Shown here one piece after another: positions 1-13,500 of a stretch of 64,000 nt of DNA. The notes under the pieces were generated by a model that saw only the letters and a program-made list of their open reading frames with translations, searched no databases and had not been told where the DNA came from. The stretch's first letter is position 1, and each line of letters begins with the position of its first letter. Location of the stretch: positions 3,968,001-4,032,000 of the forward strand of contig JAUCEF010000007.1 of NCBI GenBank assembly GCA_033558025.1, read 5' to 3'. Source of the stretch: Phytophthora sp. 'mugwort'. Lineage: Eukaryota > Oomycota > Peronosporomycetes > Peronosporales > Peronosporaceae. The position numbers and the translations under genes were made by a program.

Positions 1-1580
1 ATTTCCCATGTATTTCCACGTTGGGAGACGGACAAGCGCTGGATTTCAGGAGCGTGGTGCAAGGCGAACTGAAGCTGCTGGATCTCGGCTCGATTTCCGA
101 TCGGTTTAGTCACAATGCCGACATTTGGAGACGCGCCAGCCATTCCAACGTTTGAAACTGCGACAGGAGACGTCAGCGACGTTCCTGACGCGAACTCGAC
201 GATCCATTGCCGTTCTCCAGAGAGTCCTGGTCCAAACATGGAGCACGAGACGCCACCGATCGCTGGTAGTATTCCAGCGCAGTCTACACTTGTTGGAATG
301 GCTACAGTTTGACCAGATACTGGACTAGTGAGTTGAAACGAGCCTTGCAGCGGTGTAGCATCCAATAAACCAGTGATAACGACGTCTAATCCTGCTGACA
401 GAGTGCTCTGTGTATCTCCATATAGTCCGATCTGCTCTTCCGAGCGATATTCTGCAACAAGAAGAGGGAGATCCCCATTCACAGGTGGGAACGTCACTTC
501 CCACACACAAATGAAGGCTCTATCATCCTTTAAATTAACCATCGCGACAGATACAGCGTGTAGTTCTTCAAGAGCATTCTTAACTGTATCAGGAGACGCA
601 TTCCAAGCTAACGATCTTGTCGTCTCGGTCCCTAATCTCAATACAAAATTCCCATTCGGCGGCGGCGCTGTCCCCATAGATTTACGTACGATAAAACCTT
701 CCACTCCTTCTAGACTACACGCGATCTCCAGCAATTGAATCGGCTGTGAATTCACTTGAAACGTGACTTCCCATTCGTAGCTCGTGGTTGTCCCCGTCAT
801 TTTCATTCGGTACACAACAAGGACCTGTTTAAGTGCTGGGACTTGCTTCAAAGCTGTCGTCATGGCAGCTTCCGTGGCCTGTATATCAATCGCTACTGTC
901 ACTTCAGCATACGAGAGAAGAAAAGTACCGATCACATCATTAAGATTGTCACCAACTAACGTCACGACTTGAATCTCATACAAAGTTCCTTTTCGTGAGC
1001 GAGAAATGTCGACATTTGCCATGGAATTCATGGAAATCATCGAAATCATCGGCTGGTGACCAATATCCGAGACAAATGTAATAAACCACGTCGTCTCAAC
1101 ACTATGAACGCTGCGTGTGACGTGAAAGACGTGGCTTCCAAGTGTCGCATCGGTCAATAATTTGGCAAATGAAACTTCACTCTCACTCGACGAGATGGCA
1201 GCAGTGACAAACCCAAACACACGCAGTGTAAACGTCCCAGGGATGGCGCTGCTGGCTGATGCTCGAACCACTTGAACCTCTGGAACTTGTGGCGAGTTTC
1301 TGAGCCCGATGCGCTGCACTTCAGGACGATATGCAGACGAAGTCGTCACTACAATTTGAGTTTGAGTCAATGCTGCAGGGTGAAGTAGCTGCAATTCATG
1401 TACTTCAGAAGCAATTCCCCATCCTTTTGTAGTCAACACTTGAACCTCAGGTCCTTCGTGTGCTACATCAAGACTAATAACTTGAATTTCAGCTTGAGGA
1501 GCTCGTGATCGAACAGAAACTCGATGAATTTCTCGACGGATTTTCTGAAATGGAGGTGTACATTCAAGTGTATCCCTTGT
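1..1580 (-). other. C-terminal non-TIG repeat region of the giant protein
   Basis: Past the last clear TIG unit (near 1600) the open frame changes character. Short segments of the form E-[VI]-Q-[VI] recur, followed by units with a GTFTL or GNFVLR strand, a threonine-rich stretch, a helix like VKNALEEL, and then WEVTFP or WEVTF. Similar units recur at least three times before the window ends. I read this as a second tandem beta-rich repeat that follows the TIG array. I recall similar repeats in large stramenopile proteins but cannot name a Pfam family. It belongs to the same CDS. Confidence 0.6.
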
Positions 1581-4500
1581 GCGTCGTGTAGCAGGCACTT
1601 TTGTATCAGCAAATGCACATTCTAAGCTCGCATTCGAGTTGAAATTCGTGCCGCGGAGTGTTACGATAGTACCTCCTGCTGGAGATCCGTACGTGGGGCT
1701 CAGTGACGTGAGAACAGGCCTCGGATCGACGATAAATTCACTCGAAGATTCACTAAAATCACGTTCATTTGTTGAAACTTCGAGAACGTATCGACCTGTA
1801 CGGAGCACAGGAGCTCGACAGCTCACAGTGCTAACTGCAGACTCAAGTAGCTCTGCTTTAACGACTACAGTCCCGAATTTACACCATAAACTCATAGAGG
1901 AATCGGTTCCTCTTGTTTCTAAAGTTACTAGTGGACGATCTCCCACAAAAATGACAATTGGAGACACTGCTACCACGTACGGCAACTTGACATAGGAAAA
2001 AGATACAGCAGAATCTGCACTAACTCCAGTAGTTAAGGTATTGTCGTTGGCTACCGTCACGTTAACAACTTGATTTGAGGCAGAAATATACGCTGGTGTA
2101 GTACATTCTGCCGTTTGTGGATTTCTCACGAAAGCTTTGACGATGGACGCTCCAAAGACACAAAATAATTCGCTTAAGACGCTGAAACCTTCACCTTGCA
2201 CGTCAATCACTGTACCACCTCGAAAGGGACCAGACGTGGGATAAATCGAGTATACTACTGGTACATCTTCGTACAAGAAACGGAGTGAATCTAAAGTGTA
2301 GTAGATACTATCAATCGAGACGGAAATGTATACACTTCCAGTACGTGAAGAAGGTGGTAATACACACTCGATCCATCCATCACCCAGGTTTGTAGCAGGA
2401 ATAATTTGTGTTTCACCAACATGACATTTAAGCTGCTGGTATAGTGAAGAGATCCCGTCACCAAGTAGTTTAACGGTTGTGGGTTTACGAATTGGACCAC
2501 GGGACGGCTCCATGTGTACGAGTTGGATCGGGGTATGTACTGTGAGTTGAAGCTCACTATTAGATACATCTTGACCATTGTTTGACACTTCGACACTTAG
2601 TAAACTCTCTGTTTTACTGGGAATTTCACTCAATAAACACTCAATCAAGCTTGAAGTGATGAATCTCGCAGAGACTGGAACGCCTCTAACCACGCACGAA
2701 AGCAACAACGAGTCGATGAAATTGGTACCGATAATTCGCAATGTAGAGCCGTTTGTGGATTGAATTATTGACGGCAAAAGCTTGGAAATTGTCGGGACTT
2801 TGTGATAGAAAAAACTCAATTTCCCCAGGGTTTTGTACTGATTAACGTCTGCGAGTTGCGTAACCGAGAAAGGTACTGCCCCAATTGTGCGCTGACTAGG
2901 CGTGACGCACTCTGCAAGACTGGCATTGATCACGTGAAGAACTGACACTTTCGTTCCAAATACACAAATCAAATCGGTTTTATTGGTTTTTATCGGGAAA
3001 TTCGAGCCATGTAGTTGGATTTTTGTATTCCCTCCCAGAACTCCAAATTGTGGCACGATATCATACACAATCAAGTGTTCTTGATACCAAATTTTGAGTC
3101 CGTCATTCACGAAATTCACTCCATTGAGCGCCACGTAGACGCTGTAGATCCCAGCGTCCAAATTTGGGGCAGGACACAAAATCTGATGCGTAGAGACCCA
3201 TTCAACGACGCTAATAGCTCCCTCATCTCCAATTCGACACCGAGTAGACTCTTTTGTGGTCTCGTTGAAGCCAGAACCTCGAATCGTGAGCTTAAATTTC
3301 CTCTCGTAAGGTGAAAAACTGACGTGAGATGGAGAAACTGAGTGCAAAACTGGTCGTGGACGAACGAGGAACGTCAAAATTGTACTAAAATCCACTGTGT
3401 TTATCGATACAGCAACGCTAATGACTCCATTCGATATCTGTTCCGGTATTTCGACAGTAGCCGTCGAGACAGACACGATACTAGCTGGAACATATCTCGC
3501 CTGAAGCCCAACATCGAAGCGGACGGTCATACCGCCACGGAAGTCATGTCCAGAAAGCGTCACAACGGTTCCTTCCGCTGCAGAGCCACTGGAAGGTGTA
3601 ATTTTCGTTAATGTTGGAAAGATAAAGTAGTGAAATTTGACATGTTCTTGCTGTTTGGCATGAAATTTATCCTCGAGATTCAGCGATCTCCAGTAAAAAG
3701 CCACGTGAACGATCATAGGATCATCTACGCGCGGTGAGATGCATGTGATTGTGTCACGTTCTACCATTAAAGCACGCGTATCTTGTTCACCAAAAGAGCA
3801 GAACATGGCTACATCTTTCATAAATGGCTCAGTATTTGCCAGTGTGAGCTGTACACGCGTCCCTCCTTCAACTGGACCCGAACCGGGATATATTGCAGTA
3901 ATATAAGGGCTCACCTCGTACTTGAGCGGCTTCTCAAAGAACGTAAAGTCGTAGCCATTATTGCTCACCCCAACAATGACGTGTAAAGCTCGAGGTTCCT
4001 GGATAAGACATCTCAGTATTGAAGAATTAACGAAAGTTGCGGTAATAGTTGGTAATTGTACACCAAAACTGCAACACAACGCCGTCGTATTAAGGAAATT
4101 GGAGCCTGTCACCGTGATTACATCTCCATGTTCTGGTACAAATTGAATGGAAATATCCAGAATTTGGATAGGGAAATCGTACGAAAACTCCACGGAATTT
4201 GAGCGGATATTGCTGCCGATAGCAACGCTTACAGCCACATTGGAAGCGTTCAGTTCACTGTCTGATTGACCTGGAACGGTGCACGTAATCTCCCTCTGGA
4301 TAATACTTGGGATGACTTTAACGTCGTTAAACATACACAAGATCGACGTGTCGTCAAGTGCTTCCCCAGATATCGTTATTACTGTCCCACCAGTAATCGG
4401 GCCATGATCTGGTCGGATCAAGTGTATCACAGGCTCAGATATAAACTCCAATAAAGTGTCAGCCATGTTTCGCTCCTTCTCGTTCACTAGAATTCCTACC

Positions 4501-7500
4501 GCAGCTTTCCCGGGTGTCCACAACGGTGTGTAGCACATCAAGTCGGTCTTTGAAATGACGTATGCTGGACGTGTCAGAATACTCGTAGAGCGAATAAAGA
4601 CGCAATCGATCGACGCATTCACATACGTAGATTCTTGTGCTAATTCAACGTGCAATTCAGTGCCACCAGAACTCGATACTTGCTCGGGGAAGACTCGCAG
4701 TACATTGATGTAGTCGTAATAGTACACAAACGTATGACTTGTAGTATAATCAACTCCATTCAGCGTCATTTCAACTGCTACGAAGCCTGCAGTTCGACGA
4801 GGCAGTGAGAGGCACGAGATAGTCGTCGAGGAGATGAATTTCGCGGGGCTGGAGACCAGCGAGTCGCCGAATTGACACTGCATGGAACTTGTGGCAAGAA
4901 AGTTTCTTCCTGAAATAAGGAGCAGCTCTCCGCCCTTTGTCGTGATAGTCGACGGGTTTACAGATACAATCATAGGAGGATCATAGTACGTAAACCACAA
5001 AGGAAAATCTGCACCTGAAAATCCAAGAACTGTAATATCCACGTTAACTCGCTGAGAGTTCCTAACCGCAGGTGTAAAGCACGCTAACGTCCAGGTGTTC
5101 ACGAGCTGAGCTGGTACGAGAATACCGTTAAACGAACATTTGTACTCGAGCGATTCTTCAATCCAACCAGTGACCAGAACTTGTGTATCGCCCAAGATAC
5201 TGCCAGAATCCGGGTCGATACTGTTGAAACGAGGTCGAGTATAGTAAGTAAAAGTTAGTGTCTTTGAACCGACAAAAGTGTCACCGTCCCAGCTTAGCTC
5301 AATTGGAACCGTAAGTGGACCGAAGTACTCAGAAGATCGAACAGTTAACGACCGCAATATTGGAGCATGGCAACGAACTTCAGTACGATTAATATACACG
5401 GCACTTGTCAATTCTTTTCCAAAACGACACACAAGATTGGTCGATAGGTGGAAACCTACGCCAAAGACTCGAACTTGCGTTTCTTGGTCTCGAAAACCCG
5501 ACGTGGGCTCGACCGATTTAAGTGCAATTTCATCAAACACAGTTAGGAGCGTTTGAGAAAGAATACTTTGGTAGTGGTTCCAAGATATTCCAAACGAGAG
5601 GTTTCCGGGTACAAGTTGAGGAGAAATACATTCCAGTAGATTTCTCGAAACCACTTTTGCTAAAACTTGTTCGTAAGCGCCAAATTTGCATGTAAAACGA
5701 TGAAAAAGAGAAAAGTTTGTCCCGATTACACGAACCAAAGCTCCTCCTACTTCCGGTAGCAATTTCGGAGTGACATTTGAGATTCCTGGCGTCTTAATCA
5801 ACTCAAAAGTTAAACTATTGGCCGAGTAGCGCTCGCCATTCTGCCAGATGGAGACGAAAACTCGTGTGGGGAAGTCGAATATTGCAGTAGGAACGTGGCA
5901 GTGAATTTCCTCTGACAAAGAAACCTGTGCTTTAGAGTAAACACGGTCTTTAGTGACCGTTTCAAAGCCACAATCGTATGAGATTCCATATCCCACCTCA
6001 GTATTTGCCAAAATAATTGTCATTGTTGCGTCTCCTTCAAGTGAAATAACCCGTGGCTCAACCGAAACGAGTTGACGAGTCGCGAAATATTGGAAACGCA
6101 CGGGGCTTCCTGCCACTTCTTCGTCATTCCAAGCAATTGCCATCGAGAGATCATCATTCGGGGATCCTAGAGGAGATTTACACGTCACGTGGTTGTCCGG
6201 AATGGATACTTTTGCTTCGACAAATGTGTATCCAAATCGACACTTTAACGATTTGTGCATCGACATAGGGACCGAGTTAAATAATGTAAATTCCACTTCG
6301 GTTCCTCCAGCAGGAGTCCCACGTGTCGGAGATACATTTTCCACAGTGAAAGCAGGAAAAAACGTGAAAAATACCGACGAACCGGCAGAAGTGAGAGCGC
6401 CATCTCCTTCAACACGAACTTTAACCAGCTCTGGACGATGAGGGGGGCTCTTGCATTCCACTTGAGAAGCCGAAACTCGTCGACCAGGTACAGAAATATC
6501 ACCAAAAAAGCACCAAAGCTCTCCACTTGATGGCACATGCGTCACATCCACTTTAACGGTCATCCCACCACGACTGAAACCAACGTTTGGCACTGCTGCA
6601 ATCACAATGATGGGGACCTGAAAGGATAGTAATAATTCATTGCTACTCGAGGTATTCGTGGCCACCGATAACGGTAAAACTTGACTGTTTGAGCCCACGG
6701 AAGGGACCATACAACGGATAATTGTAGAGCTGACGACGTCAGCTGGGACGAAAAATCTTCCTCGGCCAAAGCTGCACTGAATTATAGCGTCTGGTGTGAA
6801 TCCTGAGCCTTTGACTTGGATATTCACACCACCCGAGCTAGCAATCACTGAAGGTTGCATCGCCGTTATCCAGATATTCGAAATATACGTGATTTTCTGA
6901 GCGGATAATACAAAGTTGACACCATCACAAGCTACAGACACGGAATATTCTCCTGGGGGGAGGATAGCAGACGAACAAATGACTTTTGTTGGCGAGACAA
7001 CCGATGCACGCGTCCCGACGTGCCCAATTCGACATATCGGTGTAGCCATCTCGTCGTTGTGGTAAAAATTCAATCCCGTAATCATTATATCTGTTTTTTG
7101 CTGCGATTCAGATATTTTATCTGGAGAGATAAAACTGATCATTTCATCTGGATAGTAGGTAAACTCGTGTCGACTGGTATTTAAGATTTGCTGATCTTGA
7201 AAAGTGACGCCAAGATAAACCTGTCCCGGTTTGTTTACTGATGGAGATCGACAGATAATTGTACCGGATTTTCCCTCTGTTGCGGGGACAGCAATATCTC
7301 CAAACACACAGCTTAAATCATCTCGTAGATTCCACACTCGATCCATTTCCACTACGACGATAGACCCACCTCTAACCGGGCCGCTGTTAGGCGTAATACG
7401 GACTGTTCTAATAAGATCCACGACCTCCAGAACGAGGTTTTGGTTCGACACCACAAATCCTCCAGTCTCTTGGATCACTACAGTGTATCGACCAAGCTCC

Positions 7501-10500
7501 ATCAGCTGCACTTCGGTTTTAAAATGGTTAATTCGGACATCCTTCGGTGCTTGAAGAGAGACGGAATAATGCGCTTCATTCCTGATTGTACTAACGAGCG
7601 TCATCGTGTAGGATAAAGCTCCATTTAACCCGCTCACGTTTACAACGGCAGATTTTCCAGTGAAAATCCGTACGGGGTAGACTGTAACTTCGGTCATTGG
7701 AAAGTGGTAAGACCAGAAAAGCTCGCGATCTTGCTGGAACAATTTCACACCAGAAGAATCAGAAACAGTACCAAGTTTAACCCCAACTGTCGAGTCTTTC
7801 TCGTCTTTCTCGTTTTGAAGTCGTGTCAGCCATTGCCATGGAGGCACCAAGCACGAAACGAAGCTTGCGTTCACGACAGTTGCCTTGACATTTAAGTCAC
7901 CAAAGATGCACACCGTCTTTATCTCCGGTACGAAATTACGACCGGTAAATACCACATTCTCACCACCAAATACGGACCCACTACTCCGACTAATCGATTG
8001 TACAATCGGAGAAACGTGATAAACTAACGTCGTGTACGATCCGCCGACAAAGTTAACGCCGTTATTGGACACGAAGACGGTCACTTGGCCAGGATATGAG
8101 ACTGCTGGTAGTTTACACTTGATGGACGTACGTGACGCCGCGGAAGCTGGAATTTCCAGAGTTTCACCCACTCGACACGTGAAAACTTCGGGATTCAGTA
8201 ACAATCCGGACATGACAATCACGACATCGAGAACTTGATTAACAATAGCGTATCTCGGATTCATCTCCAGTACTTTGAGTGGAGGAGTGAGTTGAATTTT
8301 GCTTCCACTATTGGTAAAGTCGGCGCCATTTACTGAGACCTCGAGTTTAACATACGAAAAGACTGCGCAAAGTGACGAGAACGCGGGTGCCACGCACCGA
8401 ACTTCTGAGTCACTGACAGCAATTGCAATAGTCGTAATGTCCGTGTTAAATCGACAATACATTTCATTCTCTGGAAAGTTACGACCTCGAACGGATATAA
8501 CGCCGCCGGATAATCGCGGTATCGATCGAGGCTCCACATAGTCAATGACTGGTGCAACATAGTATCGAAATTTGGTATCAAGTTCGATAATACGGTTGTC
8601 ATCACACTCCACAGTGATAGAAACCTCTCGAGTTTCATGTTGTGGGGGTACTGTACACTTCACTGTACTTTCTGTGTCTGCCATTAAGGCCATGACTCTT
8701 AAATCACCAATAGTGCAGGTTAAATGTCGACATTGTTGGATGTCAGTGTCCATTGGTATCGTTAATTCTGATCCACCAGATGTGGGTCCAGATGTTGGAG
8801 AATAATCCCGTACGACTGCCTTGGGCGTAAATGTTAACTGTATTTGGGTATCAATTATATCCATTCCGTTGATCGAAAAGCCAAAAATTACTGTACCTGG
8901 ACGATGAATTGGAGCGCGACAAAGCACCAACTGGTCAGATATCCACTCTGCCGGGACCATCTCGAAGGCTCCGAACCGACAATTTAACGTCGTTAGGCGA
9001 GGGAATTTCACGCCCGCTACGCGGATCCAAGTTCTGCTAGTCTCTCCGCTAAATCTGGGATAAATAAACGTGACTTTGGGTTCCTCCAGATACCAAAACG
9101 AAGGTCCTTCCACGTAGTTCTGTCCATTGAACGAAATCCGCGTCATCACGGGACCTTCACTGCTCTTGTGAGCCTGTGGGGATACGAAATTAACGGTTGT
9201 TCCAGTAGTCAGAGCTCCTTCCAGAACCGATAAACCGATTTGACACGACACATTGACAACATATTCACTAGGTACCACCTGCGCCCAGCTAAAACTCAGC
9301 TTGGTTCCTCCATTCACGCTCCCGACACGCGGTTTTAATTCAATTAATGACGGATTATCATAAAAGAAATACGATACATTTTCTTTGGAAAATTCTTGGC
9401 CATTGGACGAGAAGCGAATATTTACTAGCCCGAGTACAGACCAACTCGATGGTTGAACGATACACGTCGCTTCGGTCGAGCTCACTACAATTGCCGGGAC
9501 GGTGTGAGACCCGAAGCTACAGACACTTTTGGTCGTATTGACAAAGTGTGCACCGACGACACTCACCATTGTTGTGCCGGTTGTCGGTCCTCCAGTCGGA
9601 AAAACACTAACAACTGACGGATTTTCGACATAGTTGAAAAGTAGCGAAGATTTACTCGTTTCCAGTCCGTTTAACGACACAAACACTTGGATTTGACGTG
9701 GCCCGGACTCATATGGTGGCATTGTAAAGCTGATTATTGAGTCACTGACAAAATGTGCTAGCACGAAATTGTTAACTTCGTTTAGAATACAGCGGAGATT
9801 GGGGCCAGCCTGGAAGAATGCACCTACCAGAGTCACAATAGTTTCACCGGTGAGTGCTCCAATCGCTGGCGTCAGATGCTTAAGTTCGACTTCACGATAA
9901 TATCGGTACGGAAATGTTGCGATAGGCACATTAGGGATTATCGAAGTATTTTTCAACCGAAAAATCTCCACTTTCCCCATTAAATCAGAGTCTGTCCAGC
10001 GTGGAGATATCCAACGCAGTTGGTTGGTCTCAACAGGACGAGTTTGGGTCAGTTCGGAACATTCAAACCGAGTAGAAGAGCAGAATCGAGCATAAATTAC
10101 TTCCCACTCTAAAGGTTCGCCATTAGCCTTTCGAGAAAGGATAATAGGCGTTCCACCACGAACAGAAGTCACACGAGGTCTAAGCGACCACAATCCATCG
10201 TCTAGAACCTTGAGCCTCTCGTTCGTGAATGATCCAACCATTGACAGTGACAAATCAATGACTCCGACCACGACGAAAGTCTCAATTAAAGTAGCTGGAG
10301 CGCATTTCAGGCTCGTATCCGACATGAAAATGGCTCGAGTGAGGTCATTCCCGATAATGCACCGTAACTCACTCGAATTCTGGAAATCTCGTCCATAAAG
10401 AACAAGCTCTTCTGGGGTTTGTCCATACATTGTCTTTGGCTTAAAGCCAAGAACAGTAGGACGAACCACGTACTCAAATCGTACTGGATCAATTGAATAA

Positions 10501-13500
10501 TCCTGTAAGTTATTGGTCACGTGAACATCTACCCATCCGGGACTATGCCGAGGTACAACACAAGCGATTAATGTATCGGACAGCCACTGAGCCGCAACTA
10601 CATCAGAGACACCGAATCGACATCGTAGACCTGCGCCACGGATAAAGCTTAAGCCTTGGATATTCGCTAGATATTGACCATCCTCGGATCCGCGATTTGG
10701 ACTGATGCCACGCACCATTAGAGCTGGGCTATAGGTAAAAGTCAACTGCGGTGTGGCAGTAATTGGCGAATAGCGTCCAGAAATGGAGAATTTTACTGCG
10801 TGTGCTCGACTTGGTGGCGAAATACAAAAAATCTGTGTGGTCGAGAGAAAATCTGCTGGAATGTTAATATCCCCAAAACGGCATAAATAGCTCCCGTCGA
10901 CTGTGAAGGGCCCACCATTGACAAGCACGCGAGTGCCACCACCTTCAGGGCCAGTAGTAGGTCGAATCAAGCTGACAAAAGGTGCAATTTGAGAACAATA
11001 TTCCAGCGGCTGCTTAAGGACCTTCATGCCGTCGAAATAGAGCGAAAACTTCGCGCATTTTTTGTGCGTTTGAAGAGCTGATTCTAGACATTCCACTGCC
11101 GATTGATTCACAAAAGTAGCTGATACTCTCACGCCATCGAAATCGCAGTGCATAGGCACATTATTGTAGAAATTTTCACCAAATACCGTAACTATTGGCC
11201 GTTCAGCTTTTAACTGTACACTTGGTACCAGTGTATGAACAATTGGAATTCGTACGTACAATAGCGTTAGCGAGTCGAGACTGCATTGATTCTCGTCACG
11301 CAAGCAGATACGGACTTCCACTGGGCCCGGAGAACGCTCGGGGGTAATACAGGACCCATGTGTACTATTGAGCACCACGAACGGCACCTGATCGTACGGA
11401 TAATACGACTCAAATTGGCACACCATATCGATCGTCGGAGTCAGATTCACACCCATGACGACTATCTTTTTTCCACCTACAGTTAGTAACTGAGTGGGGG
11501 ATACAGTTAGTGGAATTGGCCTTGCCAAGTACCTAAATGGAGCCTCGAAAATGGATTTTTCTTGAGCAGCCTCTTTCACTTGTAGAGTCATTAGCACCGA
11601 CATAGAGACGTTGTAGAAGTAAAGTTCCTCTGGCGTTGGTAATGAGCACGTACACATCGATGAACTCACGAACGTGGTTTCTCTAATAGCGTGGTTGACA
11701 CCATCAACACTTAACTGGCATACGAGATCGGTCATCTTTTGAAAATTGTGACCCACGAGACGCACTTGAGTGAACTCCTCGTCAACTAACCCGTGGAGGG
11801 GAGTAGCAAAGTCTACGACAACTGGAGGATCAAGTATGAATACTACCGAATCAGTGGTAAAATCTTGCTTGTTGTTTGTCACTCGCACGGACAAAACTCC
11901 AGCTTGAAATTGCCGTGGAAATTCACACACAACGCGGGTTTCACTTCGGAATCGAATCGGACGCACAACTTTCGTACCCAAACAGCACCGAAAAAAGTCG
12001 GAATTGACAAAGCCAGCTCCATGAATTGTCACGATCGCATTCTCAGCCCCTGAGCTTCGTTGCGGTGACACGGAAAACACTCGCGGTTCAACTGCAAAAA
12101 AATTACAAATATTTCCATCACAATAAGTTCGTTTTTTACCGTGAACTACATATTTTTCAATATTTCTCAAAACGTACATGTAAAGTTGAACGGTAGCTTA
12201 CTGCTTGCAAGATGTTCACCCACTTTAAGTTGCACGAAAACTGGGCCAGGACTATATGGCGGTGTAACGCAAACGATTGCGTCTCCACTCACCCAAAACG
12301 CAGTCGTACTTACGAGCGTAAGTCCGTCTTCTCGACTAAAAGTACAGCGCATATCAACATGACGAGAAAACCTTTCGCCGACGATAAGAAGCCTCGTTGA
12401 TCCAGTTTCTGATCCAAGCGGTGGTATCACTTGTCGAAGAACTGGTTCCGCTGTTTTTAATTCCAAGACGGATAAATAGTTAGCACAGTACACTAAAATT
12501 TTAGAGGAAAAAAATAAATCTCAATACGTACCAATATACTCGAAAGCCACAGCTGAATTTCCAACAAAACTACCGTCCAAACTAACGCCAATACTGACAA
12601 TACCTTGATTATGCGGAGGGGCAACACATTCCACTTGGGATGACGTCATAACGAGTGCAGGACTGCTGATGTTATCAAAGTGACATTCCATAGCGTAGTT
12701 TCTACTGAAACCGGTTCCATGAATCCGAATTGTAGTGTTGGAAGATGTTAGACCCATTTGTGGTAAAACCCGAGACACAACAGGAGTCAGGAGGTAATGA
12801 TAGGATAAATTTACCGGTGTGATGAGTTCTCCATTCAAGGAGCACTTCACAGTCACGTCGCCAACTCCTTTTGAACTGGGGGGAGATTTAAGAATCACAC
12901 TTGTCGCGTTTAAAACCACGGCATCAATAGCTCTAGAAGAGCCAAATGTACACTCGACAGCATCTTCGGATGCGTTTAGCCATCGTCCGCGAAGGAGCAC
13001 TGTGGCTCCACCTTCGACACTGCCGTAAGATGGTGATATCCGCATCAATTGAGGCATATCCAGATACAGAAACTCGATGCTATTCGAAGAGAAAATACTT
13101 GAATCGATAGAGATGCGAAGGTTGGAGTTCCGTCCACTGCGACTGGGTGGTGTATGACATTGCACCAGAGTATTTGTAATCCGTCTTGCATGTACTTTTA
13201 GTTGGTCATCAAAGTGGCAATAGAGCGCAAGATTCGCCCCAAATCCTGTGCCCGAGACAAGAACTTTTTTTTTTCCTTCTAGCGGACCTCGTCGAGGATA
13301 AATGGACGCGATTGTTGGAGGTACCACGAGAGCAAACGCTGCGGTGGCAATACTGGGTCGCACACGACTCAAGCTTAACGAGAGACTGATGCGGCCAGGC
13401 TCAGCGAGAGAGCCGTCAAAGGCACACAACGCGACTGCATCTGACTTCACTACCGCAAGAATCGGGTCTGGCTGCGACCCGAAATGACAGAAAGTCGAAT

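Noticed and set aside
12493..12531. 39-nt intron in the giant TIG gene (acceptor TTTTAG)
   Set aside because: Too short, and it leaves about 15 residues that do not fit the TIG pattern. The acceptor AAACAG at 12451, with an upstream TGCTAAC branch site, gives a clean repeat boundary.
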